NCBI GenBank assembly: GCA_934590325.1
Contig: CAKTOW010000002.1
Span: 124,001 to 188,000, forward strand
Source: an uncultured Oscillospiraceae bacterium
GTDB lineage: Bacteria > Bacillota > Clostridia > Oscillospirales > Oscillospiraceae
Direction of reading: 5' to 3'
Length of the DNA stretch: 64,000 nucleotides
The notes under the pieces are model-generated. The model had not been told where the DNA came from, made no database searches, and saw only the letters and a list, made by a program, of their open reading frames with translations. Of the stretch, positions 1 through 8,115 are shown piece by piece (positions within the stretch are counted from its first letter, which is position 1; every line of letters starts with the position of its first letter). The position numbers and the translations under genes were made by a program.

Positions 1-391
1 TGACTACGCCGACCCGGTCTCCGCCGGGCAGATCACCTCGCTGTTCGGCGCCCGCAGCGACCCGCTGGACGCCGACGCCCGGTTCCACTACGGGCTGGAC
101 ATAGCGGGGGAGGAGGGTGCCGTCATCTCCGCCTTTGCCGACGGCACCGTTACCGCCGTGGGCAGCAGCACCGACCTGGGTAAATACGTCACCGTCGCCC
201 ACGACGGCGGCTACTCCACCCTCTACGCCCACTGCGCCCGGGTGACGGCCTCCGACGGCCAGCAGGTGAAAAGGGGAGACCCCATCGCCGAGATGGGCGA
301 TACCGGCCGTGCCACCGGCTTCCACCTGCACTTCGAGCTCCATCAGAACAACACCTACCTGAACCCCATCTACTATGTCACATTCTCCTGA
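1..391 (+). CDS. SpoIVFA-like M23 (LytM) peptidase-domain protein, 5' end outside window
   Basis: The reading frame is open from base 2, so only the C-terminal 129 residues are visible. They form an M23/LytM beta-lytic peptidase domain. The H-x3-D zinc motif (HYGLD, visible residues 29-33) and the terminal HxH motif (HLHFEL, near the end) are both present, with the usual YAHC segment between them. The 3' end overlaps the next gene, a SpoIVFB-type S2P protease, by 17 bases. That pairing is characteristic of the spoIVF operon, where SpoIVFA in the outer forespore membrane holds SpoIVFB inactive until pro-sigma-K is to be cut. I infer the SpoIVFA role from this neighbour. The N-terminal membrane part that would confirm it is missing. 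Unlike a purely structural LytM fold, the zinc ligands look intact. Confidence 0.75.
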   Translation, partial: DYADPVSAGQITSLFGARSDPLDADARFHYGLDIAGEEGAVISAFADGTVTAVGSSTDLGKYVTVAHDGGYSTLYAHCARVTASDGQQVKRGDPIAEMGDTGRATGFHLHFELHQNNTYLNPIYYVTFS

Positions 392-1004
392 AGCCTCTGC
401 CGCCCTCACCGTTTCGCCCTCCGCGCTGGTGCTGCTGGCGGCTTTTTTGCTGTTCTCCCGCTCCTTCACCCTGCCCGCGGCCATCCTGACCGCCGCCCTG
501 TGCCACGAGCTGTCCCACGTGCTGGCACTGCGCCTGCTGGGTGCTCCGCCCCGGCGTCTGACGCTCTCCGCCACCGGCGCAGAGCTGTACGTCCCCGGCC
601 TGGAGCGCCTGTCCTACGGCGGTGAGCTGCTGGCCGTGGCCGCCGGCCCCGCCTGCAATCTCCTGCTGTGGGCGCTGCTGTCCCTGACCGGCATGGAGCC
701 CCTGGCGCCCTTCGCCGGCGCCCACCTTATCCTGGGCGCGCTGAACCTGCTGCCCGTCCGCCCTATGGACGGCGGCCGCCTGCTCTGGCTCCTGACGGCC
801 CTGTGTACCGAGCCCTATACCGCCGACCGCGTAGCATACATTGCCGGTGCCGCCGTTTCCGCGGCGCTGCTGGCGCTATGCCTGTATCTGACGGCCTCCA
901 CCGGCACGGGATTGTTCCTGCTGCCCGGCGCATTGTGGCTGGCCGCAAAAGGGGTCTTGCCAAACGGCGCAAAACCGGATAAAATAAACTGTTACAAGAA
1001 ATAG
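375..1004 (+). CDS. spoIVFB: SpoIVFB-like site-2 (M50) intramembrane metalloprotease
   Basis: This is a 209-residue polytopic membrane protein. It has the zinc motif HELSH at residues 44-48 inside a hydrophobic segment and the third-ligand motif NLLPVRPMDGG around residues 124-134 (Asp132). Together they define the M50/S2P family. At least four hydrophobic stretches are visible. In Bacillus SpoIVFB cuts pro-sigma-K in the mother cell. The gene overlaps the upstream M23-domain gene by 17 bases, so the two are probably translationally coupled. Start is the ATG at 375. It could be a generic M50 protease, but the M23 partner makes SpoIVFB the best reading. Confidence 0.8.
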   Translation: MSHSPEASAALTVSPSALVLLAAFLLFSRSFTLPAAILTAALCHELSHVLALRLLGAPPRRLTLSATGAELYVPGLERLSYGGELLAVAAGPACNLLLWALLSLTGMEPLAPFAGAHLILGALNLLPVRPMDGGRLLWLLTALCTEPYTADRVAYIAGAAVSAALLALCLYLTASTGTGLFLLPGALWLAAKGVLPNGAKPDKINCYKK

Positions 1005-1056
1005 CCCTCCCGCCCGCCGCACAGCGCCGGGGGAGGGGAGAGAAAAGGACTACACC

Positions 1057-2889
1057 ATGGATAAACGACTGGAACGCATCCTGCCCCGCGTACAGAAGCC
1101 CGCCCGCTACGTGGGCGGCGAATACAACGCCATCCTGAAGGACAAGGCGCAGGTGGATACCCGCATTGCCTTCTGCTTCCCGGATACCTACGAGATAGGC
1201 ATGTCCAATCTCGGTATGCGCATTCTCTACGGCGTCATGAACAACATCCCCGGCGTGTGGTGCGAGCGCGTGTTCGCCCCCTGGGGCGACATGGAGGAGG
1301 AGCTGCGGAAGGCGGATATGCCCCTTTTCGCCCTGGAATCCGGCGACCCCATCACCGACTACGACATTGTGGCCTTCTCTGTGGGCTACGAGATGGCCTT
1401 TCCCGCCATCCTGAATATGCTGGACCTGGCGCATATCCCCCTCCACGCCGCCGACCGCACCGGCCTGACCCCGCTGGTCATCGCCGGAGGCACCGCCATG
1501 TACAACGCCGAGCCCCTGGCCGACTTCATCGACCTGGTCAGCCTGGGCGAGGGCGAGGATGTCACCGTGGAGCTCATCGAGCTTCACCGCCGCGCCCGCC
1601 GGGAGGGCTGGAGCAAGCCCGACTTCCTCCGCGCCGCCGCCCGGCTGGACGGCATCTACGTCCCGTCCCTCTACGATGTCACCTACCATGACGACGGCAC
1701 CGTCGCCGCCATCACCCCCAAGGACGGCGCGCCGGCGGTCGTCACCAAGCGCATCGTCCACGACATGGACAAGTCCTATTTCCCGGTGAACACCATCGTC
1801 CCCTCCACGGAGATCGTGCAGGATCGCGTCACTCTGGAGCTGTTCCGCGGCTGCATCCGCGGCTGCCGCTTCTGTCAGGCGGGCTACGTCTACCGCCCGG
1901 TGCGTAACCGCAGCCGCGACCTCTGCGCCGACTATTGCGTCCGCTCCTGCGACGATACCGGCTATCAGGAGGTGACGCTCTCCAGCCTTTCCACCAGCGA
2001 CTACCCTCCGCTGACCGCCCTCTGCGACGAGCTGGAGCCCTTCTGCGACGCCCGCCACGTCAGCCTGTCCCTGCCGTCCCTCCGCGCCGACAACTTCTCC
2101 ATGGATCTCATGCAGCGTCTGGCAAAGGGACGCAAGACCGGTCTGACCTTCGCGCCGGAGGCGGGCACCCAGCGCCTGCGGGACGTCATCAACAAGAACG
2201 TCACGCTGGACGACCTGCTCCACTCCTGCCGCACGGCCTTCGCCGGCGGCTACAGCGCCGTGAAGCTCTACTTCATGCTGGGTCTGCCCACCGAGACCGA
2301 CGAGGACGTCCTGGGCATCGCGGACGTGGCCGCCCGCGTCATGCACGCCTGGCGCGAGAGCGCCCAGAACAAGCAGCGCGGCGTCCGCATCACCGTGTCC
2401 ACCTCCTGGTTCGTGCCCAAGCCCCACACGGCCTTCCAGTGGGAGCCGCAGATCTCCAAGGCGGAGTACGAGCGCCGCGTGGCGCTGCTCCGCGACGCCA
2501 TCAAGACCAAGACCGTCACCTACAACTGGCACGACTCCGACACCAGCTTCCTGGAGGCCGTTCTGGCCCGCGGCGACCGCCGCCTGGGCAAGGTGTTGGA
2601 GACCGCCTGGCGCAAGGGCGCCCATCTGGATGCCTGGGAGGAATACTTCTCCCTTGACCGCTGGCTGCAGGCCTTCGACGAGTGCGGCCTGGACCCCCAT
2701 TTCTACGCCAACCGCACCCGCAGCGAGGACGAGCTCCTCCCGTGGAGCATGATCTCCTCCGGCGTCACCCAGGACTACCTGAAGCGTGAGCGCCATCTGG
2801 CGTATGAGTCCCTCACCACCCCCGACTGCCGCACCCGCTGCAACGGCTGCGGCGCCAACAAACTCGTAGGAGGGAAGTGCGATGTCTAA
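1057..2889 (+). CDS. TIGR03960 family B12-binding-domain radical SAM protein
   Basis: The product has 610 residues. An N-terminal cobalamin-binding-like region (about 1-200) precedes a radical SAM core with the CxxxCxxC cluster at Cys266, Cys270 and Cys273. A C-terminal part ends in a Cys-containing tail (CRTRCNGCG). This is the TIGR03960 family. In many Clostridia it is encoded next to, or fused with, the TIGR03936/DUF2344 protein that follows here and overlaps it by 8 bases. The substrate is not established, and tRNA or ribosome modification is only a guess from its frequent ribosomal-protein neighbours (rplS lies 800 bases downstream). The start ATG follows a GAGAGAAAAGGAC ribosome site. 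Confidence 0.88.
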   Translation: MDKRLERILPRVQKPARYVGGEYNAILKDKAQVDTRIAFCFPDTYEIGMSNLGMRILYGVMNNIPGVWCERVFAPWGDMEEELRKADMPLFALESGDPITDYDIVAFSVGYEMAFPAILNMLDLAHIPLHAADRTGLTPLVIAGGTAMYNAEPLADFIDLVSLGEGEDVTVELIELHRRARREGWSKPDFLRAAARLDGIYVPSLYDVTYHDDGTVAAITPKDGAPAVVTKRIVHDMDKSYFPVNTIVPSTEIVQDRVTLELFRGCIRGCRFCQAGYVYRPVRNRSRDLCADYCVRSCDDTGYQEVTLSSLSTSDYPPLTALCDELEPFCDARHVSLSLPSLRADNFSMDLMQRLAKGRKTGLTFAPEAGTQRLRDVINKNVTLDDLLHSCRTAFAGGYSAVKLYFMLGLPTETDEDVLGIADVAARVMHAWRESAQNKQRGVRITVSTSWFVPKPHTAFQWEPQISKAEYERRVALLRDAIKTKTVTYNWHDSDTSFLEAVLARGDRRLGKVLETAWRKGAHLDAWEEYFSLDRWLQAFDECGLDPHFYANRTRSEDELLPWSMISSGVTQDYLKRERHLAYESLTTPDCRTRCNGCGANKLVGGKCDV

Positions 2890-3544
2890 GCTCCGCCTCT
2901 TGTTCATTAAGGAGGCCCAGGCCTCCTATATCTCCCATCTTGACCTGCTGCGCACGTTCCAGCGCGCCTTCCCCCGCACGGAGCTGGACATCAAGCACTC
3001 CCAGGGCTACCACCCCCATCCCATCATCTCCATCGTCCTGCCCCTGCCCGTGGGCCAGTCCAGCGACTGCGAGCTGCTGGACTTCGAGGTCACCCAGGAC
3101 ACCGACGGCGCCGGCATCGCCGAAAAGCTCAACACCGGTATGCCCTCCGGCCTCCGCGTGCTGGACTGCTACGCCGCCGTCCGCCCCGTCCGTGAGCTGG
3201 CACTCCTCCGCGCCGACGTGACCTTCGAGTACGACAACGGCGTCCCCGACGGCGCAGCCGAAGCGCTCAGCGCCCTGTTCCGCCGGGATACTCTGGTCAT
3301 CCAGAAGCGCACCAAGCGCAAGGACCTGGCCGACGTGGACATCGCCCCCATGATACGGTCCGTTTCCTTTACGGAGGGGGAGGGCGTTGTCACCGGCACC
3401 GTCACCGTTCAGGCGCAGAACCCCGGCCTGAACCCCCAGCTGCTGGAAAAAGCCATCGTCACGCACCTCCCGGCGCTGACGCCTGACTTCACTCGCATCC
3501 GCCGCCGGGAGCTTCTGGACGCCAACGGCAACATTTTCCGTTAA
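2882..3544 (+). CDS. TIGR03936 / DUF2344 radical SAM-associated protein
   Basis: This 220-residue protein begins with the typical segment KLRLLFIKEAQASYISHLDL. The family is either fused to the C-terminus of the preceding radical SAM enzyme or follows it as a separate gene, as here with an 8-base overlap. It carries no Cys cluster of its own, so I infer it is a partner or substrate-recognition subunit. No biochemical role is established to my knowledge. It is the last gene of its operon, because a separate promoter for rplS begins 15 bases after its stop codon. Confidence 0.85.
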   Translation: MSKLRLLFIKEAQASYISHLDLLRTFQRAFPRTELDIKHSQGYHPHPIISIVLPLPVGQSSDCELLDFEVTQDTDGAGIAEKLNTGMPSGLRVLDCYAAVRPVRELALLRADVTFEYDNGVPDGAAEALSALFRRDTLVIQKRTKRKDLADVDIAPMIRSVSFTEGEGVVTGTVTVQAQNPGLNPQLLEKAIVTHLPALTPDFTRIRRRELLDANGNIFR

Positions 3545-3558
3545 AATGCAAAAAGCAC

Positions 3559-3587
3559 TTGCATTTCCCCTCGATCTATGTTATTCT
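3559..3587 (+). promoter_or_regulatory. Sigma-A type promoter of rplS
   Basis: TTGCAT at 3559-3564 and TATTCT at 3582-3587 are separated by 17 bases. The rpmE promoter (42965-42993) has the same -35 and spacer length and a similar upstream run (AAAAAGNNCTTGCATTT). Confidence 0.7.
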
Positions 3588-3603
3588 ATCATGGCGTGAA
3601 AAG

Positions 3604-3660
3604 GGCGGTCCTCTGTCGCCGGTATCCCGAAAAGTGAGCGGATACCGCCAAATGGCGGCA
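3604..3660 (+). promoter_or_regulatory. Structured rplS leader (candidate L19 leader)
   Basis: Between the promoter and the rplS ribosome site the leader can form an 8-bp hairpin, CGGTATCC (3620-3627) with GGATACCG (3640-3647). It can also form a short hairpin, CCGCC AAAT GGCGG (from 3645). The two share bases 3645-3647, so they are mutually exclusive. Firmicutes rplS genes are known to carry an L19 leader RNA. Equating this one with that family is inference. Confidence 0.4.
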
Positions 3661-3690
3661 TGAACACCTATAATTTAGGAGGAATTATCC

Positions 3691-4029
3691 ATGGATCTCA
3701 TCAAAGCATTGAACGAGAAGCAGCTCAAGGAAGTACCCCAGATCCTGGTGGGCGACACTGTTCGCGTCCACGTGAAGGTCAAGGAAGGTGCCCGTGAGCG
3801 CGTGCAGGTCTTCGAGGGCACCGTCATCGCCAAGAAGCACGGCGGCATCGAGGAGACCATCACCGTCCGCCGCCTGTCCTACGGTGTCGGCGTGGAGAAG
3901 GTTTTCCCCGTCCACTCTCCCTCCATCGAGAAGATCGAGACCGTGCGCCACGGCTATGTCCGCCGCGCCAAGCTGTACTACCTGCGTGACCGCGTCGGTA
4001 AGGCAGCCAAGGTCCGCGAGAAGCTGTAA
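3691..4029 (+). CDS. rplS: 50S ribosomal protein L19
   Basis: The protein has 112 residues with canonical L19 content, including [25 protein letters not shown] and [12 protein letters not shown]19 sits at the 30S-50S interface of the ribosome. ATG 3691 follows the ribosome site TAGGAGGAATTATCC. In many bacteria rplS ends the rpsP-rimM-trmD operon. Here rimM-trmD lie 26 kb away, and rplS has its own promoter and terminator ahead of rbgA, the 50S-assembly GTPase. Confidence 0.98.
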   Translation: MDLIKALNEKQLKEVPQILVGDTVRVHVKVKEGARERVQVFEGTVIAKKHGGIEETITVRRLSYGVGVEKVFPVHSPSIEKIETVRHGYVRRAKLYYLRDRVGKAAKVREKL

Positions 4030-4046
4030 GCATCGATCAAAAAGAG

Positions 4047-4078
4047 AGCATCCACGCAAGTGGGTGCTTTTCTTTTTT
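4047..4078 (+). terminator. Intrinsic terminator after rplS
   Basis: Stem AGCATCCAC / GTGGGTGCT with a GCAA loop (4047-4068) is followed by TTTTCTTTTTT. Confidence 0.85.
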
Positions 4079-4119
4079 CCGTGAATATGATATACTGCCA
4101 TTGAATCGAGGTGACCCCC

Positions 4120-4989
4120 ATGCAAATCGACAATCTGAGCTGGTTCCCCGGTCACATGACCAAGACCAAGCGCATGATCTCCGCCGAGATCAGGAATATG
4201 GACGCCGTCTGCGAGATCGTGGACGCCCGCATCCCTCTGTCCTCCCGTAACCCGGACGTGGACGAGCTGACCGCAGGCAAGCCCCGTCTTATCGTCCTCA
4301 ACCGCGCCGACCAGGCCGACCCGGCCGAGACCCGCCGCTGGGCCCAGTATTTCCGCGCCCGCGGTTACGCCGTGCTGGAGGCCAACGCCAAGAATGGCGT
4401 GGGCACCGAGAAGTTCTCCGCCGCCGTCCGCGAGCTTTTGCGGGATAAGCTGGCCGCCGCGGCCGCCAAGGGCCAGGTGGGCAAGGTGGTGCGCGTCATG
4501 GTACTGGGCGTCCCCAATGTGGGTAAGTCCACCTTCATCAACAAGGTCGCCCACCGCAAGACCGCCCGCGCCGAGGACCGCCCCGGCGTCACCCGCGCCA
4601 AGCAGTGGGTGCCCGTGGACGCCACGCTGGAGCTGCTGGACACCCCCGGCATCCTTTGGCCCAAGTTCGATGACCCGGAGGTTGGCAAGCGTCTTGCCTT
4701 TACAGGCGCTGTGAAGGATGACGTGTTGGACATCGAGGAGCTGGCCTGCTACCTGATGGACTACCTGTCCGCCCACTACGCCGACACTCTCACCGAGCGG
4801 TATAAGATAGAGGTGGAGCCCGGCGACGCGGGCTACGACCTGCTGGAAAAGGCAGGCCGCAAGCGCGGCTTCCTCATGCGCGGCGCCCAGGTGGACACCG
4901 AGCGCATGGCGCGCATCCTGCTGGATGAGTTCCGCGCCGGCAAGCTGGGCCGCTTTACACTGGAGACGGTGGAGGACTGCGAAGCATGA
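4120..4989 (+). CDS. rbgA: Ribosome biogenesis GTPase RbgA (YlqF)
   Basis: This circularly permuted GTPase of about 289 residues helps late 50S assembly at the membrane or ribosome. The motifs appear in permuted order: the NKxD-type G4 as LNRADQADP, then G1 GVPNVGKSTFIN, then G3 DTPG. The frame is open from a GTG at 4111, but GAGGTG at 4108-4113 is better placed as the ribosome site for ATG 4120, giving MQIDNLSWFPGHM, the usual N-terminus. A TATACT -10 lies at 4091-4096. It overlaps rnhB by 4 bases (ATGA). The order rplS-rbgA-rnhB is the same as in Bacillus. Confidence 0.95.
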   Translation: MQIDNLSWFPGHMTKTKRMISAEIRNMDAVCEIVDARIPLSSRNPDVDELTAGKPRLIVLNRADQADPAETRRWAQYFRARGYAVLEANAKNGVGTEKFSAAVRELLRDKLAAAAAKGQVGKVVRVMVLGVPNVGKSTFINKVAHRKTARAEDRPGVTRAKQWVPVDATLELLDTPGILWPKFDDPEVGKRLAFTGAVKDDVLDIEELACYLMDYLSAHYADTLTERYKIEVEPGDAGYDLLEKAGRKRGFLMRGAQVDTERMARILLDEFRAGKLGRFTLETVEDCEA

Positions 4990-5609
4990 GCGAGACAGCT
5001 GCCCTTTTGACATACGAGCGTCAGGCGCAGGCGGAGGGCTTCGCTCTCGTCTGCGGCGTGGACGAGGCCGGCGCAGGTCCACTCATGGGGCCTGTCTACG
5101 CCGCCGCCGTCATTCTCCCGGAGCACTTCGACCTGCCCGGGCTCAACGACTCCAAGCAGCTCACCGAGAAGAAGCGCGAAGCGCTGTTCCCCATGATACA
5201 GCAGCAGGCGCTGGCCTGGTCGGTGGCCTCTGTCTCCGCTAAGGAGATCGACGACACCGACATCCTCTCCGCCCGTATGAAGGCCATGCAGCTGGCCATT
5301 GACGGACTGTCCCTCCGTCCGGATCTTGCCCTCATCGACGGCAACCGCGACCACGGCCGTACCGCCGCCGTTACCACGCCCCACCGCTGCCTTGTGGGGG
5401 GGGACGGGCTTTCCGCTTCCATCGCCGCCGCCTCCATTCTGGCTAAGGTCAGCCGGGACCGATATGTGGTGGATGTGTTGGATAAGAAGTATCCGGAATA
5501 TCAGTTTGCCAAACACAAGGGCTACGGCACCAAGCTCCACAGGGAGATGTTTGAAAAATATGGTCCTTGTCCGGAGCACCGCATGACATTTCTGAAAAAA
5601 TGGATGTAA
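4986..5609 (+). CDS. rnhB: Ribonuclease HII with an altered GRG motif
   Basis: The 207-residue RNase HII removes ribonucleotides from DNA and RNA from RNA-DNA hybrids. Catalytic acidic residues begin at Asp26-Glu27 in GVDEAG, and the downstream IDGNRD and SILAKVSRDR segments are present. The family's Gly-Arg-Gly motif (normally DEAGRGPLAGPV) reads Gly-Ala-Gly here, with Ala30 in place of Arg and Met in place of the following Ala. The Arg belongs to the loop that recognises the RNA-DNA junction, so activity or specificity may differ. It starts inside the rbgA stop codon (ATGA). Confidence 0.93.
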   Translation: MSETAALLTYERQAQAEGFALVCGVDEAGAGPLMGPVYAAAVILPEHFDLPGLNDSKQLTEKKREALFPMIQQQALAWSVASVSAKEIDDTDILSARMKAMQLAIDGLSLRPDLALIDGNRDHGRTAAVTTPHRCLVGGDGLSASIAAASILAKVSRDRYVVDVLDKKYPEYQFAKHKGYGTKLHREMFEKYGPCPEHRMTFLKKWM

Positions 5610-5640
5610 AGAGGGGCAAGTACCCCGCCAAATAGGCAGA

Positions 5641-5760
5641 AAACACATGGTAAGGTGGACGGAAGGGCTGCCAAAAGTGTCAAAAAGCCGCGTGGTGAAC
5701 TGGACAAAGGGGGTACCGGAAAGGTGACCGAAAGGGTGACCGGTACACTTTACGGAACAG
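5641..5760 (+). repeat. Degenerate 12-bp-type repeat cluster upstream of yraN
   Basis: The stretch between rnhB and yraN contains imperfect repeats of the kind AAAGGTGACC, GAAAGGGTGACC, GGTACACTTTACGG, with inverted matches such as GGTACC. A similar cluster with unit CCAAAAGGGTNN lies before addB (35909-36003). Neither looks coding. Origin and role are unknown. Confidence 0.5.
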
Positions 5761-5782
5761 ACTGGAAAAGGGGGCGTTTGCG

Positions 5783-6142
5783 ATAAGCCGTTCAGAGGGC
5801 ACCTGGGGCGAGGCCCTGGTGGCGGATTGGCTCCGCGAGAATAACTACCGCCTGGCGGCACACAGCTACCGCTGCCGTTTCGGCGAGATCGACCTGATAG
5901 CGTGGGATAAGGACGTCCTCTGCTTCGTGGAGGTCAAGACCCGTACCAACACGGACATGGGTCTGCCCCGGGAATACGTCACGCCGAGCAAACAGGCGCG
6001 TATACGAAAGACCGCGCTTTTCTATCTGGCCTCCAACGACCTGGACTGTCCCGCCCGCTTCGACGTCGCCGAGGTCTACGCCGACGCGCCGGGGGATGAA
6101 AAAAGCGTCCGTATCGTGTATTTGGAGGACGCCTTTCAGTGA
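5783..6142 (+). CDS. yraN: YraN / UPF0102 family endonuclease-like protein, unusual start
   Basis: The conserved UPF0102 core is clear: TWGEALVADWL, then RCRFGEIDLIA and LCFVEVKTRTN, which is a restriction-endonuclease-like fold with acidic active-site residues. The family's N-terminal helix (the TWGEA part) lies upstream of the first ordinary start, GTG 5819. No ATG, GTG or TTG exists in frame between the stop at 5696 and 5819. I place the start at ATA 5783, which has AAGGGGG 8 bases upstream and gives 119 residues, close to family length. CTG 5762 is the other option. Function is unproven in the family, and a DNA-repair or processing role is commonly suggested. Confidence 0.75.
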   Translation: MSRSEGTWGEALVADWLRENNYRLAAHSYRCRFGEIDLIAWDKDVLCFVEVKTRTNTDMGLPREYVTPSKQARIRKTALFYLASNDLDCPARFDVAEVYADAPGDEKSVRIVYLEDAFQ

Positions 6143-6217
6143 GCAAAAACGACCAATAAATGGAAACCTACGGGCAGCGTATCGCGGCCCGCACGACCCT
6201 TGGAAAGGAATATTTTT

Positions 6218-7213
6218 GTGACAGAAATTCGTAATATACCCTATTTTGACGGACATTGTGACACAATTTGGAAGTGTATGCATACCGACTCCACGGCCGC
6301 CCGGGGCGGCAGGGAGGCCGGGCAGACAGACGGAGCCGCGGCCTGCGCTTCCCTGCGGGAAAACGGCGGCCACATCGACCTGCTGCGGGGGCAGCAATAC
6401 AGTAAACGGGCCCAGTTTTTTGCCCTGTTTGACAACGTGCGCAAACTGCCCGAAAACACCGCGTGGACGAAAATTCGTGAAATGCACGACTGGCTGATTT
6501 TCCAGATACAGGAAAATTCTGACCTGGTCACCCTGTGCAGGAACGGGGCGGAGGTGGACGCCGCAGCCGCCCAACATAAGACCGCCGCGCTGCTGAGCAT
6601 CGAGGGTGCGGACCTGATAGATTGCTCCCTGGCCAACTTGGAGACCGCGGCCGCCTGGGGTGTGCGTCTTATCAACCCTGTCTGGAATAACGCAAATATC
6701 CTCTGCGGCTCCTGTGCCCAGGATCCCGACCGCGGCCTGTCCGCGATGGGCTATGAATTTATTGCAAAAATGAATGAATTCGGCCTATATACGGATGTTT
6801 CACACATTTCAGATGCGGCATTCTGGGATGTGCTCCGCTGCGCCAAAGGGCCTGTGGTGGCCTCTCACTCCAACTCCCGCGCTCCCGGACTTTGCCAGCA
6901 TAGGCGAAATCTCACCGACGATATGTTTCGCGCCATCCGCGATACCGGTGGCGTAGTGGGCATCAACCTCTACCGCGAATTTGTGGGCGGCGATACCATG
7001 GACGACCTGGTGGCCCACATCGAACATTTCCTGTCACTTGACGGAGAATCGACAGTTTGCCTTGGCGGCGACATGGACGGCTGCGCCGTCCTCGCTGCCG
7101 GCATGACCGGTGTGGAAAACGTGGCGGAGCTGTACCGCGCGCTGGAAGAAAAGGGGTATCCCCGGCCGCTGCTGGAGGATATTTTCTGGAACAACTGGCG
7201 ACGTATACTGTAA
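6218..7213 (+). CDS. Membrane-dipeptidase family (M19) dipeptidase
   Basis: The product has 331 residues. The metal-binding HxD is at His13/Asp15 (DGHCDTIW). The bridging Glu is in LLSIEGADL, DVSH and ASHSNSRA carry later His ligands, and GGDMDG lies near the end. These are the M19 renal-dipeptidase motifs, so the enzyme probably hydrolyses dipeptides, possibly D-Ala-containing ones. The frame is open from TTG 6200, but AAAGGA at 6204-6209 sits 8 bases before GTG 6218, which I take as the start. It is followed by a metallophosphoesterase gene after 47 bases. It is cytosolic, with no signal peptide seen. Confidence 0.9.
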   Translation: MTEIRNIPYFDGHCDTIWKCMHTDSTAARGGREAGQTDGAAACASLRENGGHIDLLRGQQYSKRAQFFALFDNVRKLPENTAWTKIREMHDWLIFQIQENSDLVTLCRNGAEVDAAAAQHKTAALLSIEGADLIDCSLANLETAAAWGVRLINPVWNNANILCGSCAQDPDRGLSAMGYEFIAKMNEFGLYTDVSHISDAAFWDVLRCAKGPVVASHSNSRAPGLCQHRRNLTDDMFRAIRDTGGVVGINLYREFVGGDTMDDLVAHIEHFLSLDGESTVCLGGDMDGCAVLAAGMTGVENVAELYRALEEKGYPRPLLEDIFWNNWRRIL

Positions 7214-7260
7214 AGCGTATCAACATTACACTAACTGTAAATAAAGGAAGGAGGTGCCGC

Positions 7261-7953
7261 GTGGCACTGTATACCATCGGCGACCTGCACCTGTCGCTGG
7301 GCAGCAACAAGCCCATGGATATTTTTGGGGAGCGCTGGCAGAATTATGTGGAGAAGATAGAGCACGGGTTCGCCCAACTGACGGAAAATGACACCACTGT
7401 GCTGTGCGGCGACCTCAGCTGGGGCATGAGCCTGGAGGAGTCGCTTAACGATTTCCGGTTTATACACGCCCTGCCGGGAAAGAAGATCATCATGAAGGGC
7501 AACCACGACTACTGGTGGAATACGGTGTCCAAAATGCGGAACTTTTTTGACGCAAACGGACTGGATTCCATAGAGATACTGCACAATAACTGTTTTTTTT
7601 ACGGCGAAACGGCACTGTGCGGCACCCGGGGCTGGTTCTACGAGCTGGACAACGAGGGGACGCACAACGGAAAAATGTTGGCAAGAGAGGTGGGAAGACT
7701 GGAAACTTCCCTGAAAATGGCCGGTGAAAGTTGCAAAAAGATATGCTTTCTCCACTATCCGCCGCTGTATCAGGGGTACGAATGCCCGGAGATCATCCGC
7801 CTTTTGAACCTGTACAACGTAAGGGAGTGCTATTTCGGACACCTTCACGGCGCCGCCCAGAAGCGCGTTTTAGCGGGATGTCACTATAATATCGACTTTC
7901 ATCTGGTGGCCGCTGATTTTGTGGATTTCACCCCTATCAAGATCCGCGACTGA
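7261..7953 (+). CDS. Calcineurin-like metallophosphoesterase
   Basis: This 230-residue protein shows the full metallophosphoesterase motif series: GDLHLS (DxH), CGDLSWG (GD), MKGNHDYWW (GNHD), a later His in FLHYPP and GHLHGA (GHxH). The frame extends upstream into the preceding dipeptidase gene, but AAGGAGGTG at 7248-7256 directly before GTG 7261 fixes the start. The substrate cannot be read from sequence. Families of this type act on phosphodiesters or nucleotides. It is probably co-transcribed with the M19 dipeptidase. Confidence 0.9.
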   Translation: MALYTIGDLHLSLGSNKPMDIFGERWQNYVEKIEHGFAQLTENDTTVLCGDLSWGMSLEESLNDFRFIHALPGKKIIMKGNHDYWWNTVSKMRNFFDANGLDSIEILHNNCFFYGETALCGTRGWFYELDNEGTHNGKMLAREVGRLETSLKMAGESCKKICFLHYPPLYQGYECPEIIRLLNLYNVRECYFGHLHGAAQKRVLAGCHYNIDFHLVAADFVDFTPIKIRD

Positions 7954-8115
7954 ATCTGCGACGGAATTGGCGTTTTTTCTTATGGAATTAAATTGAATAA
8001 ATAGGAAAAAAACTTTAAAAAACAGTGGAAATTTCCATTAATATATGGTAACATACTTAATTGCATTGGCGTTGGTAGAGATACAGGTGCCGGTGCGGAA
8101 CGGAGGAAATAACAA

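Noticed and set aside
763..2907. 714-codon open frame on the minus strand
   Set aside because: It is the antisense of the radical SAM gene. GC-rich codon bias keeps the opposite frame open. The translation is low-complexity (Gly/Ala/Val/His-rich) with no motifs or ribosome site.
5648..5728. Small ORF (about 26 codons) from ATG 5648
   Set aside because: It lies wholly within the degenerate repeat cluster, lacks a good ribosome site and has no recognisable features, so chance is likelier.
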